The notes beneath the pieces were generated by a model. The model saw nothing but the letters and a program-made list of their open reading frames with translations, was not told the DNA's origin and searched no databases. DNA of 64,000 bases from an uncultured Pelagibacteraceae bacterium (GTDB lineage: Bacteria; Pseudomonadota; Alphaproteobacteria; Pelagibacterales; Pelagibacteraceae): NCBI GenBank assembly GCA_902571525.1, contig CACGCL010000001.1, forward strand, positions 62,001 through 126,000. The letters are read 5' to 3'. Shown in pieces: positions 37,357-48,066 of the stretch (position 1 is its first letter; each line of letters starts with the position of its first letter). A program made the position numbers and the translations under genes.

Positions 37357-38493
37357 TTATCCAGTGAATAATTTTCTTGCAAATTTAAGCTGATTGTCAT
37401 TTTCAGAAAGAATTCGAAAATCCTCAGATATCTCTTCAACAGTTATATCAGGGCTCACCCCAACTTCGGAAATTGATTTTCCTGATGGTAAATAATACTT
37501 GGATATAGTAAGCCTAATTGCACCTCGATTTTTTAAAGGTATAATCGATTGAACTGATCCTTTTCCATAACTCTTGTCACCAATTAAAATAGCACGCTTA
37601 TGATCTTTTAATGCTCCAGCAACTATTTCTGATGCAGATGCAGAACCTTTATTTATTAAAACTATAAGAGCCTTACCATCAATAATATCTCCTTCTCTGG
37701 CAAACCATTTTTGATTTTCATTTCTTTTTCTTCCTTTAGTGGAAACTATTTCACCATCATCTAAAAAAAAATCAGATATCTTAATTGCTTGACCAAGTAA
37801 ACCACCTGGATTATTTCTTAAATCTAAAATATATCCTTCTATTTTTTTATTTTTTTTAAATTGTTTTATTTCTTTTTTTATCTGATCATCACTGTTTTCA
37901 TTAAATGAGGTAAGACGTATGTATCCAATTTTTTCGTCAAATACCTCAGATTTAACAGATGCCACCTCAATTATTTCTCTGGTTATATTGAATACTAAAG
38001 ATTTTCTTAGCCCAATTCTTCTTATAGTGATTTCTAAAGTTGAGCCAACTGGCCCTCTCATTAATTCGACTGCTTCATTAAGAGTTTTTCCTTGAACTTG
38101 AGTATTATTAATTTTGACTATGTAATCTCCAGCTTTTACCCCTTCTCTTTCTGCAGGCGAGTTGTCAATAGGTGATATAACCTTTACAACACCAGCCTCC
38201 ATACCAACTTCTATACCTAAACCCCCAAACTCTCCTTTGGTATCAGTTTGCATTTCCTCTAAATTTTTAGGAGATAAATATGAGGAATATGGATCTAACG
38301 ATTGCAATACACCATTAATCGCAGCATCCATTGTGTCTGATTGATCTACTTCTTCAACATATTCTTTATTTATTTTGTCTAAAACTTCTCCAAAAAGATC
38401 TATTTTGTCATAAACAGTTTCCTCTTGGGCCATTACTTTTTCTAAAAACAAAATTGAAAAAATTAACAACGTAAAAACCTTTACTTTATTCAT
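37357..38493 (-). CDS. ctpA: Carboxyl-terminal processing protease (S41)
   Basis: PDZ domain GDYIVKINNTQVQGKTLNEAVELMRGPVGS; VLINKGSASASEIVAGALKDHKRA; start set at ATG 38493 (MNKVKVFTLL signal peptide). Confidence 0.93.
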   Translation of the reverse strand: MNKVKVFTLLIFSILFLEKVMAQEETVYDKIDLFGEVLDKINKEYVEEVDQSDTMDAAINGVLQSLDPYSSYLSPKNLEEMQTDTKGEFGGLGIEVGMEAGVVKVISPIDNSPAEREGVKAGDYIVKINNTQVQGKTLNEAVELMRGPVGSTLEITIRRIGLRKSLVFNITREIIEVASVKSEVFDEKIGYIRLTSFNENSDDQIKKEIKQFKKNKKIEGYILDLRNNPGGLLGQAIKISDFFLDDGEIVSTKGRKRNENQKWFAREGDIIDGKALIVLINKGSASASEIVAGALKDHKRAILIGDKSYGKGSVQSIIPLKNRGAIRLTISKYYLPSGKSISEVGVSPDITVEEISEDFRILSENDNQLKFARKLFTG

Positions 38494-38843
38494 TAAACTA
38501 TCACTCTTTCTTTTGGTATTAATTCTGACCATATCTTTTCAAGTTCATAAAACTTCCTTTTTTCAGGATTAAAAATATGAACAATAATATCTATACCATC
38601 AACAAGCTTCCACTCAGTGCTATCTTTTCCTTCAATTTTGCATTGACTTAATCCATATTCTTTAAACTTATTCATTACTTGCTCTGATAATGACTGTATG
38701 TGTCTAGATGAAGTTCCACTTGCGATTATCATATAATCTGCGATTGATGATTTATCTTTTAAATCGATTGATACTATGTCAAGTGCTTTGTTACTATCTA
38801 GAGTTTTAATTATTATCTTTTTTAGATTGGTATTTTTAACCAT
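38493..38843 (-). CDS. rsfS: Ribosome silencing factor RsfS
   Basis: DYMIIASGTSSRHIQSLSEQV; EWKLVDGIDIIVHIF. Confidence 0.95.
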   Translation of the reverse strand: MVKNTNLKKIIIKTLDSNKALDIVSIDLKDKSSIADYMIIASGTSSRHIQSLSEQVMNKFKEYGLSQCKIEGKDSTEWKLVDGIDIIVHIFNPEKRKFYELEKIWSELIPKERVIV

Positions 38844-38858
38844 TAATAATTAATCATA

Positions 38859-39407
38859 TCAAAAATTTTTGATATTAGAAGAAGAAATATTTACTTTTTT
38901 AAAATTAATGTAAATAAGACCTTTATTTTTAAATGTCCTATACGCAAGTGATTTTTTTGACTTTGCTCTAAAATTATTTCTATCAAAAACTGCTAATTTA
39001 CAAAATTTTGGTATTTTTTTCCAATTATTCCATTTATGAAAATTTATTAAATTATCTGCTCCTAGTAAAAAATATATTTCTTTTTCTTTATTTTTATTTT
39101 TAAAATATTTAATGAGATTTAGCGTCTTGTTTGAATTAATCTTTTTTTCAAAAAAACCAATTTGAATATATTTTTGGTTCTTTGTCATATTTTTTGAAAA
39201 TTTTATTCTTTTATTCAAATCAAAATAACTTTTTCTTTTAAATGGGCTTTTTTTTGTAATTGCCCAAATAATTTTTTTTAGGTTAAATTTTTTTTTTGCT
39301 ACCTGAGATATTTTTAAATGACCTTTATGCGGTGGATCAAATGAACCACCTAGTATGCCAATTTTATCTTTGAAGTTATTCTTTGATTTATTTTCTGATT
39401 TGACCAT
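38859..39407 (-). CDS. nadD: Nicotinate-nucleotide adenylyltransferase
   Basis: IGILGGSFDPPHKGHLKIS; FLLGADNLINFHKW. Confidence 0.93.
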   Translation of the reverse strand: MVKSENKSKNNFKDKIGILGGSFDPPHKGHLKISQVAKKKFNLKKIIWAITKKSPFKRKSYFDLNKRIKFSKNMTKNQKYIQIGFFEKKINSNKTLNLIKYFKNKNKEKEIYFLLGADNLINFHKWNNWKKIPKFCKLAVFDRNNFRAKSKKSLAYRTFKNKGLIYINFKKVNISSSNIKNF

Positions 39408-40638
39408 CGCCAGCTACATAATATTTATACGATACTAATTGATTTAACCCAACAGGACCTCTAGGTGGTAGTTTATTTGTAGAAATCCCAACCTCACCTC
39501 CAAAACCTAGTTCACCTCCATCAGCAAATTGCGTAGATGTATTATGCATAACGATAGAGCTTTTTACACTTCTTACGAAAAAATTAGCAGACTTAATATC
39601 CATCGTTATTATCGAGTCAGTATGCATAGTTCCAAATTTATTGATATGCTTAACAGCTTCAACAACATTTTTTACAATTTTTACAGAAATCTTTGCATCA
39701 AGGTATTCTGTACTCCAATCTTTGTTTGTCGCATTTTTAAGATTGCCATTAAAAATTTTTCTAGTTTTGTCGTCAGCGTAAATTAAACAACCATTAAATT
39801 TTAAACCATTGAGTATAAAATTTATTTTTTTTTTTGGACAATCTTTATGTATCAATAAAGTTTCGGTAGCACCACATATGCCAACACTCCTCATTTTTGC
39901 ATTTATAACTATATCTCTTGCCATTTTTGAATTTATATTTTTATCTATAAATATATGACAAATTCCCTCTAAATGACCTATTACTGGAACATTGCATAAT
40001 TCTTTGACAGTTTTAACAAGATTTTTACCTCCTCTTGGGATAATAACGTCAATATAATTCCCCATATCTTTTAAGAAGTTCTTAACAATTCTTCTGTCTT
40101 TTTTATTAATAAATTGAACATAATTAATATCTACTTTATAGGCTTTTAAAGACTCTCTAAATAAGTTAATAAATATTTGATTTGTAAAAAAAGCCTCTGA
40201 TCCACCTTTAAGAATAACTGAATTACCAGATTTAAAACAAAGACAACAGAGATCAACAGTTACATTTGGCCTACTTTCGTAAATTACTCCAATAACACCT
40301 ATGGGGATTGATATCTTTTTAATTCTCAAACCATTTGGTCTTTGCCATTTATCTAGAATAACCCCTACCGGGTCCTTTAACTTAGTAATTTCAATAATTG
40401 TCTTAATTATGTAATCCAGCTTAGTTTTATCTATCTCTAATCTTGCAATCAGGTTTTTGTTAATATTTTTAGTTTTAGCAAATTTGATATCTTTATTGTT
40501 TTGCCTTAATATTTCACAAGCATTTTTTTTTAGAAGATAACTAAACTTTAACAAAACTTTATTTTTAATTTTGGTATCCACTTTATATAAACTTGCTTTA
40601 TAAGCTGCATGACCTAATTTTTGTAAATATTTTTTCAT
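39388..40638 (-). CDS. proA: Glutamate-5-semialdehyde dehydrogenase (gamma-glutamyl phosphate reductase)
   Basis: GVIGVIYESRPNVTVDLCCLCFKSGNSVILKGGSEAF; STQFADGGELGFGGEVGISTNKLPPRGPVGLNQLVSYKY. Start set at MKKYLQKLG. Confidence 0.96.
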   Translation of the reverse strand: MKKYLQKLGHAAYKASLYKVDTKIKNKVLLKFSYLLKKNACEILRQNNKDIKFAKTKNINKNLIARLEIDKTKLDYIIKTIIEITKLKDPVGVILDKWQRPNGLRIKKISIPIGVIGVIYESRPNVTVDLCCLCFKSGNSVILKGGSEAFFTNQIFINLFRESLKAYKVDINYVQFINKKDRRIVKNFLKDMGNYIDVIIPRGGKNLVKTVKELCNVPVIGHLEGICHIFIDKNINSKMARDIVINAKMRSVGICGATETLLIHKDCPKKKINFILNGLKFNGCLIYADDKTRKIFNGNLKNATNKDWSTEYLDAKISVKIVKNVVEAVKHINKFGTMHTDSIITMDIKSANFFVRSVKSSIVMHNTSTQFADGGELGFGGEVGISTNKLPPRGPVGLNQLVSYKYYVAGDGQIRK

Positions 40639-40639
40639 T

Positions 40640-43003
<2,364 letters not shown>

Positions 43004-43029
43004 AATTTTATTTTATTATTCTATAATAT

Positions 43030-43422
43030 TTATTTTTTAAATTCTTCTTTTATTTCTTTTTTAACTTTACTTACTTTTTCAGCTTCCGACAATACCTTAC
43101 CATCCTTCGACATTATCTTATTTACTCTAATTAATGCATATTGCTGTCTATGGCCATTTTTTCTTCTAGAATTTTTTCTTCTTCTTTTTTTGAATATAAG
43201 AACCGTTCTATTTTTTGAGTTCTTTAAGAATTCAGCTTCAACTTTCGCACCTTGAACAATCGGTAAACCTACCTCAATATTTTTATCGTCACCATAAGCT
43301 AATATTTCTTTAAACTCCACAATTGTATTTGGCTTTTGATCTCCAAATTTTTCTATTTTAATTATTTCACCAGCCTTAACTTTATATTGTTTTCCACCAG
43401 TTTGTATTATTGCAAATGACAT
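43030..43422 (-). CDS. rplU: 50S ribosomal protein L21
   Basis: MSFAIIQTGGKQYKVKAGEIIKIEK; FKKRRRKNSRRKNGHRQQYALIRV. Confidence 0.97.
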   Translation of the reverse strand: MSFAIIQTGGKQYKVKAGEIIKIEKFGDQKPNTIVEFKEILAYGDDKNIEVGLPIVQGAKVEAEFLKNSKNRTVLIFKKRRRKNSRRKNGHRQQYALIRVNKIMSKDGKVLSEAEKVSKVKKEIKEEFKK

Positions 43423-43445
43423 AAATTATTATTAAAAACCAGTGC

Positions 43446-43473
43446 AATATATAATTAGGCTTTTTATAGTCAA
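43446..43473 (-). promoter_or_regulatory. Sigma70-type promoter for rplU-rpmA-obgE
   Basis: Minus strand TTGACT - 16 nt - TATATT, about 24 nt upstream of the rplU ATG. Confidence 0.6.
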
Positions 43474-43483
43474 GATGAATTAA

Positions 43484-44200
43484 TTAAAAATTGTCCTTTA
43501 AATCCCTTAGTTTTGCAAAGGTTTCTATATTTTCTGCTTTTAAAAATATATTACATTCAAGTTCATCTTTTAAAACACATGGAGTTGTTGGTATCCCTGC
43601 TTTTATATTTTTATTAATTTCAAGTATCTTTTTTTTAAGATTTTCATTATCAGGATCATAATTTATACAGAATTTAGAATTACTTAATGTATATTCATGT
43701 CCAAAATAAATTAAAGTATCTTTATCAAAAGTTTTAATTAGTGATAACGATTTATACATATCTTCGTAAGTACCTTCAAATAACCTACCACAACTCAATG
43801 AAAATAAAGTATCTCCTGTAAATAATTTTTTTTCTTCAAAAAAATGATAACATATATGTCCTAAAGTATGACCTGGTGTGTGGTATACTTTAAACTTAAA
43901 ATTTCTTTCACTAAATATTTCCTCGTTTTTTAAGCAAATATCAATCCCAGGTATTCTTTTCGAATCATCCTCAAAACCGATAATTTTACAATTATATTTT
44001 TCTTTTAAAACTGAATTACCATCAACATGATCAAGATGATGATGGGTATTCAATATATATTTCAATTTTAATTTCAGTTTTTTTAATAATCGGTCAATAG
44101 GTTTTGCCTCACTCGGATCTACAACAATTGCTTCATCATTATTATGAATTATATAAGAAAAATTGTCTTTTAAGCAATTTACAATTTCAACTTTTATCAT
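43484..44200 (-). CDS. gloB: Hydroxyacylglutathione hydrolase (glyoxalase II)
   Basis: NTHHHLDHVDGN metallo-beta-lactamase motif; HTPGHTLGHICYH; FTGDTLFSLSCGRLFEGT. Confidence 0.93.
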   Translation of the reverse strand: MIKVEIVNCLKDNFSYIIHNNDEAIVVDPSEAKPIDRLLKKLKLKLKYILNTHHHLDHVDGNSVLKEKYNCKIIGFEDDSKRIPGIDICLKNEEIFSERNFKFKVYHTPGHTLGHICYHFFEEKKLFTGDTLFSLSCGRLFEGTYEDMYKSLSLIKTFDKDTLIYFGHEYTLSNSKFCINYDPDNENLKKKILEINKNIKAGIPTTPCVLKDELECNIFLKAENIETFAKLRDLKDNF

Positions 44201-44793
44201 TTCTCTATTAAAAAAATTCCAAGCTCCGAAGTTAAATTTTTTAAATTTAAATTAAATTTATTTATTGAAGATACTTTATTATTTGTGAGAGCTAAAGATT
44301 TAAATAAATTAATTTTTCTTTTATTACAAAAGTTAACAAAATCTTTAATTGAACACATATGTAGATTGGGTGTATTATACCATTCATTGGGCAACGTTTT
44401 TGTAACAGGCATAGTGCCACTAAATAACAAGTTTAATCTTACTTTCCAAAAACCAAAATTTGGAATAGTTACAATTGAAGTCTTTCCTATCCTTAATAAA
44501 TCACTTATTACTTTTTCTGGATATAAAAAAGCTTGTAAGGTTTGGCTTAAAATCACGTAATCAAAACTATTACTTGGGAATTGCTGTAAATCAATTTCTG
44601 CATTACCCTCAATTACAGTAAGTCCTTTTTGAATACATTTTTGAACATTTTCTTTTGATATTTCTAAACCTCTGATTTTTTCAGATAAATTTTCATAAAT
44701 AAATTTCATTAATTCACCATCTCCACATCCCACATCTAATACTGATTTATTTTTTTGTATGGAACTTGCAATAATTTTAAATTCTTCCTTCAT
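44197..44793 (-). CDS. metW: MetW family methyltransferase-like protein
   Basis: VLDVGCGDGELMKFI; GLEISKENVQKCIQKGLTVIEGN; SFDYVILSQTLQAF; directly follows metX. Confidence 0.92.
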   Translation of the reverse strand: MKEEFKIIASSIQKNKSVLDVGCGDGELMKFIYENLSEKIRGLEISKENVQKCIQKGLTVIEGNAEIDLQQFPSNSFDYVILSQTLQAFLYPEKVISDLLRIGKTSIVTIPNFGFWKVRLNLLFSGTMPVTKTLPNEWYNTPNLHMCSIKDFVNFCNKRKINLFKSLALTNNKVSSINKFNLNLKNLTSELGIFLIEK

Positions 44794-44795
44794 AT

Positions 44796-45911
44796 CTATT
44801 TCTTATGTGAATTATCTACAAAATTTTTCATTGCATTTAAAAAGTCTGGAATATCCAACAAAAATGAGTCATGTCCCTTGTCAGATTTTACCTCTAAGAA
44901 TCCTACATCAGCATTGAGTGCGTTTAAAGCAATTACTATTTCTCTATTCTCAGCTGTTGGATAAAGCCAATCAGAGGTAAATGAAATTATTAAAAATTTA
45001 GTTTTTGAGTTTTTAAACACTTTTGATAGGTTCCCATCAAAGTTTTTAGCTAGATCAAAATAGTCCATTGCTCGCGTTATATAAAGATAGCTATTTGCAT
45101 CAAATCGATCAACAAATATTGATCCTTGATATCTTAGATAACTTTCGATTTGAAAGTCAGCATCAAAACCAAATTTGATTTTGTCACGCTCTTGAAGTTT
45201 TCTACCAAATTTTTCCTGCAGACCTTTTTTAGATAAATAAGTTATATGCGCTGCCATTCTCGCAACAGATAAACCTTTTGATGGAGATATATTTTCTAAC
45301 TCATAGTTTCCATTTTTCCAGTTTTCATCAGCCATTATTGCTTGCCTACCTAATTCATTAAAAGCAATATTTTGAGCTGAATGACTAGCAGAACATGCTA
45401 TGGGAATAGCTATTTTTGATTTATCAGGATAGCTTGCAACAAATTGCAAAACTTGCATCCCCCCCATTGAACCACCAGTTACACACAATAATTTTTTTAT
45501 ATTAAAATGATCAAGTAAATTAATTTGAGCATTAACCATATCATTTATTGTTATTACTGGAAAATTAATACCAATTTTTTTTCCACTTTTTTCATCAACA
45601 GAACTTGGACCATATGATCCCATACAACCACCGATGACATTTGCACAAATTATGAAATATTTATTAGTGTCAAGTGCCTTGTCTGGACCAATAACATATG
45701 ACCACCATCCATCTTTACTAGTAACAGGATTTTTACCTGACGCGAATTGATCTCCTGTAAGCGCGTGGAATACCATTATCGCATTATCTTTATTTTGGTT
45801 TAGATTTCCGTAAGTTTCATAAGCTAAAGGATAATTTGAAATAGTAACACCGCAATCTAATTTTAGCGATTTATTAATAATAATTTTTTTAATGTTATCA
45901 AACTTGTTCAT
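44796..45911 (-). CDS. metX: Homoserine O-acyltransferase (acetyl or succinyl donor not determined)
   Basis: VFHALTGDQF; VIGGCMGSYGPSSV; VTGGSMGGMQVLQF; SDWLYPTAENREIV. Confidence 0.95.
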   Translation of the reverse strand: MNKFDNIKKIIINKSLKLDCGVTISNYPLAYETYGNLNQNKDNAIMVFHALTGDQFASGKNPVTSKDGWWSYVIGPDKALDTNKYFIICANVIGGCMGSYGPSSVDEKSGKKIGINFPVITINDMVNAQINLLDHFNIKKLLCVTGGSMGGMQVLQFVASYPDKSKIAIPIACSASHSAQNIAFNELGRQAIMADENWKNGNYELENISPSKGLSVARMAAHITYLSKKGLQEKFGRKLQERDKIKFGFDADFQIESYLRYQGSIFVDRFDANSYLYITRAMDYFDLAKNFDGNLSKVFKNSKTKFLIISFTSDWLYPTAENREIVIALNALNADVGFLEVKSDKGHDSFLLDIPDFLNAMKNFVDNSHKK

Positions 45912-45940
45912 AATATCTGATTTGAATTGAGAGAAAAAAA

Positions 45941-45991
45941 CTTATTTAGCGGTTTTTTTAAAGCGCTCGCAATTCAGGTAAATCAGCGCAA
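45941..45991 (-). promoter_or_regulatory. SAM-II/SAM-V-type riboswitch in the metX leader
   Basis: Minus strand GCGCTGATTTACCTGAATTGCGAGCGCtttaaaaaaaccGCTAAATAAG: P1 GCGC(T)/(A)GCGC, TGATTT, ACC, ATTGC and 3' GCTAAA match the SAM-II consensus as recalled; located 30 nt upstream of metX. Confidence 0.87.
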
Positions 45992-45997
45992 AAATCT

Positions 45998-46024
45998 TTT
46001 ATAGCATGTTATTCATTATGTCAA
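45998..46024 (-). promoter_or_regulatory. Candidate metX promoter immediately upstream of the riboswitch
   Basis: Minus strand TTGACA (46024-46019), 15-nt spacer, TATAAA (46003-45998); predicted TSS falls near 45990 at the aptamer 5' end. Short spacer lowers confidence. Confidence 0.5.
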
Positions 46025-46085
46025 TTACAACCAATCGTTGTTTAATTTTATTTCAATTATTTTATTATTATTTATATATATCATT

Positions 46086-47168
46086 ATGCAAAAAGTAATT
46101 TTTAGGAAAATTGGTGTTAAAAGTTATAAACCTGGCAGATCAGTACTTTTAAACAAAAAGAAGGTAATAAAGTTATCAGCCAATGAATCTGCTTTAGGTT
46201 TTTCATCAAGAGTAAAAAAAAAATTATCAAAAATTGGTTTATTATCTAAATACCCAGACTCAGAGTCTAAAAGTTTACGTAGAGAAATTTCAAAAAAATT
46301 TAATTGTAATTTTGATCAAATAATTTGTGGCTCAGGATCAGATGAAATTATTCAATTGATTTGTCAATTATTCTTAAGAAAATCAGATGAAGTAATTGTG
46401 CCGAAATTCAGCTTCCTAATGTATAGAATTTATTCAGGAATAGTTGGAGCTAAAATTGTATATTCAAAAGAAAAAAACTTTAAAGTATCAGTTAATGATA
46501 TTTTAAAAAGAGTAAACCGAAAAACTAAAATAGTATTTTTAGCGAATCCAAATAATCCAACAGCTACTTATTTATCTGCATTGGAATTAAAAGATTTAAG
46601 AAAAAAACTTAGATCTAATATCTTATTGGTAGTTGATGATGCTTACGAAGAATATATGTTAAATAAGGATTATAAGTCTGGACTTCAATTGTTTAAAAAT
46701 AAAAATAACGTTTTTATTCTTAGAACTTTTTCAAAGATTTACGGGTTAGCATCTTTGAGAGTTGGATGGGGTTATGGTTCAAAAGAAATAGTAAAGGCCT
46801 TAATGAAAATTAAACCACCATTCAACGTTACAAAAATAGGTGAGTTATCTGCTTTAGAGTCTTTAAAAGATAAAAAATTTATAAAAAAATCAATTAAACA
46901 CAACAAAAAATGGGCGGAAATACTTAAAAGTAAATTTGAAAAATTTGGCATAAATACAAACGATGTATCTGCAAACTTCTTACTATTAAATTTTGATAGA
47001 TGTAAAATTTCTGCACAAAAATTTAAAAAAAAACTTGAAGAAAAAGGTATTATAGTTAGAAGCCTTGAGGTATATGGTATAAAAAATAAGTTAAGAGTAA
47101 CAATAGGAAACTCTAAAGAAAATAATTTTTTGATTAAAACTTTAAAATCTATTTTTTCAAATGTTTAA
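46086..47168 (+). CDS. Histidinol-phosphate/aromatic aminotransferase (HisC-like)
   Basis: KLSANESALGFS; NPNNPTATYLS; RTFSKIYGLASLRVGWGYG PLP-lysine motif; next to tyrA. Start set at ATG 46086 rather than the ORF-track 46038 (hydrophobic upstream extension). Confidence 0.9.
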   Translation: MQKVIFRKIGVKSYKPGRSVLLNKKKVIKLSANESALGFSSRVKKKLSKIGLLSKYPDSESKSLRREISKKFNCNFDQIICGSGSDEIIQLICQLFLRKSDEVIVPKFSFLMYRIYSGIVGAKIVYSKEKNFKVSVNDILKRVNRKTKIVFLANPNNPTATYLSALELKDLRKKLRSNILLVVDDAYEEYMLNKDYKSGLQLFKNKNNVFILRTFSKIYGLASLRVGWGYGSKEIVKALMKIKPPFNVTKIGELSALESLKDKKFIKKSIKHNKKWAEILKSKFEKFGINTNDVSANFLLLNFDRCKISAQKFKKKLEEKGIIVRSLEVYGIKNKLRVTIGNSKENNFLIKTLKSIFSNV

Positions 47169-48066
47169 TAATATATTAATTGTTGGATGCGGACTTATAG
47201 GATCTTCAATTTTAAGAGGCTCAATAAGTAAAAATATTTCAAAAAATATATATGTTTTTGAAAAATCTAAAAAGAATATAACTTTTATAAAAAAAATTAG
47301 TAAAAAAATTAAATTTCTTAATAATATAAATCATCAGGTGTCTAATATGGATCTAATTGTACTTAGTACTCACATGAGTCAATATAAGATTATAATTAGA
47401 AAATTACAAAAATATGTCTCCTCAAAAAACACAATAACCGATACAGGATCTACTAAACGCAATATTGAAAAGTTAATTGATAAAAACAAAAAATTTAAAG
47501 AAATATTTGTACCAAGCCATCCAATTGCTGGATCAGAAGTTAGCGGACCTGAGCATGGAAATAAAAACTTATTTAAAGATAAATGGTGTATTATTTTAAA
47601 AAATAGAATCAAATCTAAGAATAAATTAAAGAAGGTTGAAAGATTTTGGAAAAAACTTGGATCAAAAATAATATTCATGAATTCTGTTGATCATGATAAA
47701 ATTTTTTCGATAACTAGTCATTTACCACATTTAATTGCATACAATCTAGTTAAAACTGCTATTGATTTTCAAAAGAGGAATAAAAAGAATATAATAAAAT
47801 ATAGCGCTGGTGGTTTAAGAGATTTTTCAAGAACAGCAGCATCTAATGAAATAATGTGGCGTGATATTTTCTTCGAAAACAAAGATAATATTATTAATTC
47901 AATCAATATTTTTATTAAAAACTTAAATAGTTTTAAAAAACTTATTGAAAATCAAAACAATAAAAGCATCCTTAAAATATTGAAAAATTCAAAAAAAGTA
48001 CGTAAGGAAATAATTGACTTGAAACAAGATATATCAAAGCCTAATTTTGGCAGAGACATACTTTAA
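47161..48066 (+). CDS. tyrA: Prephenate/arogenate dehydrogenase
   Basis: IVGCGLIGSSILRG; PSHPIAGSEVSGPEHGNKNLF; FSITSHLPHLIAYNLV. Confidence 0.93.
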   Translation: MFNNILIVGCGLIGSSILRGSISKNISKNIYVFEKSKKNITFIKKISKKIKFLNNINHQVSNMDLIVLSTHMSQYKIIIRKLQKYVSSKNTITDTGSTKRNIEKLIDKNKKFKEIFVPSHPIAGSEVSGPEHGNKNLFKDKWCIILKNRIKSKNKLKKVERFWKKLGSKIIFMNSVDHDKIFSITSHLPHLIAYNLVKTAIDFQKRNKKNIIKYSAGGLRDFSRTAASNEIMWRDIFFENKDNIINSINIFIKNLNSFKKLIENQNNKSILKILKNSKKVRKEIIDLKQDISKPNFGRDIL

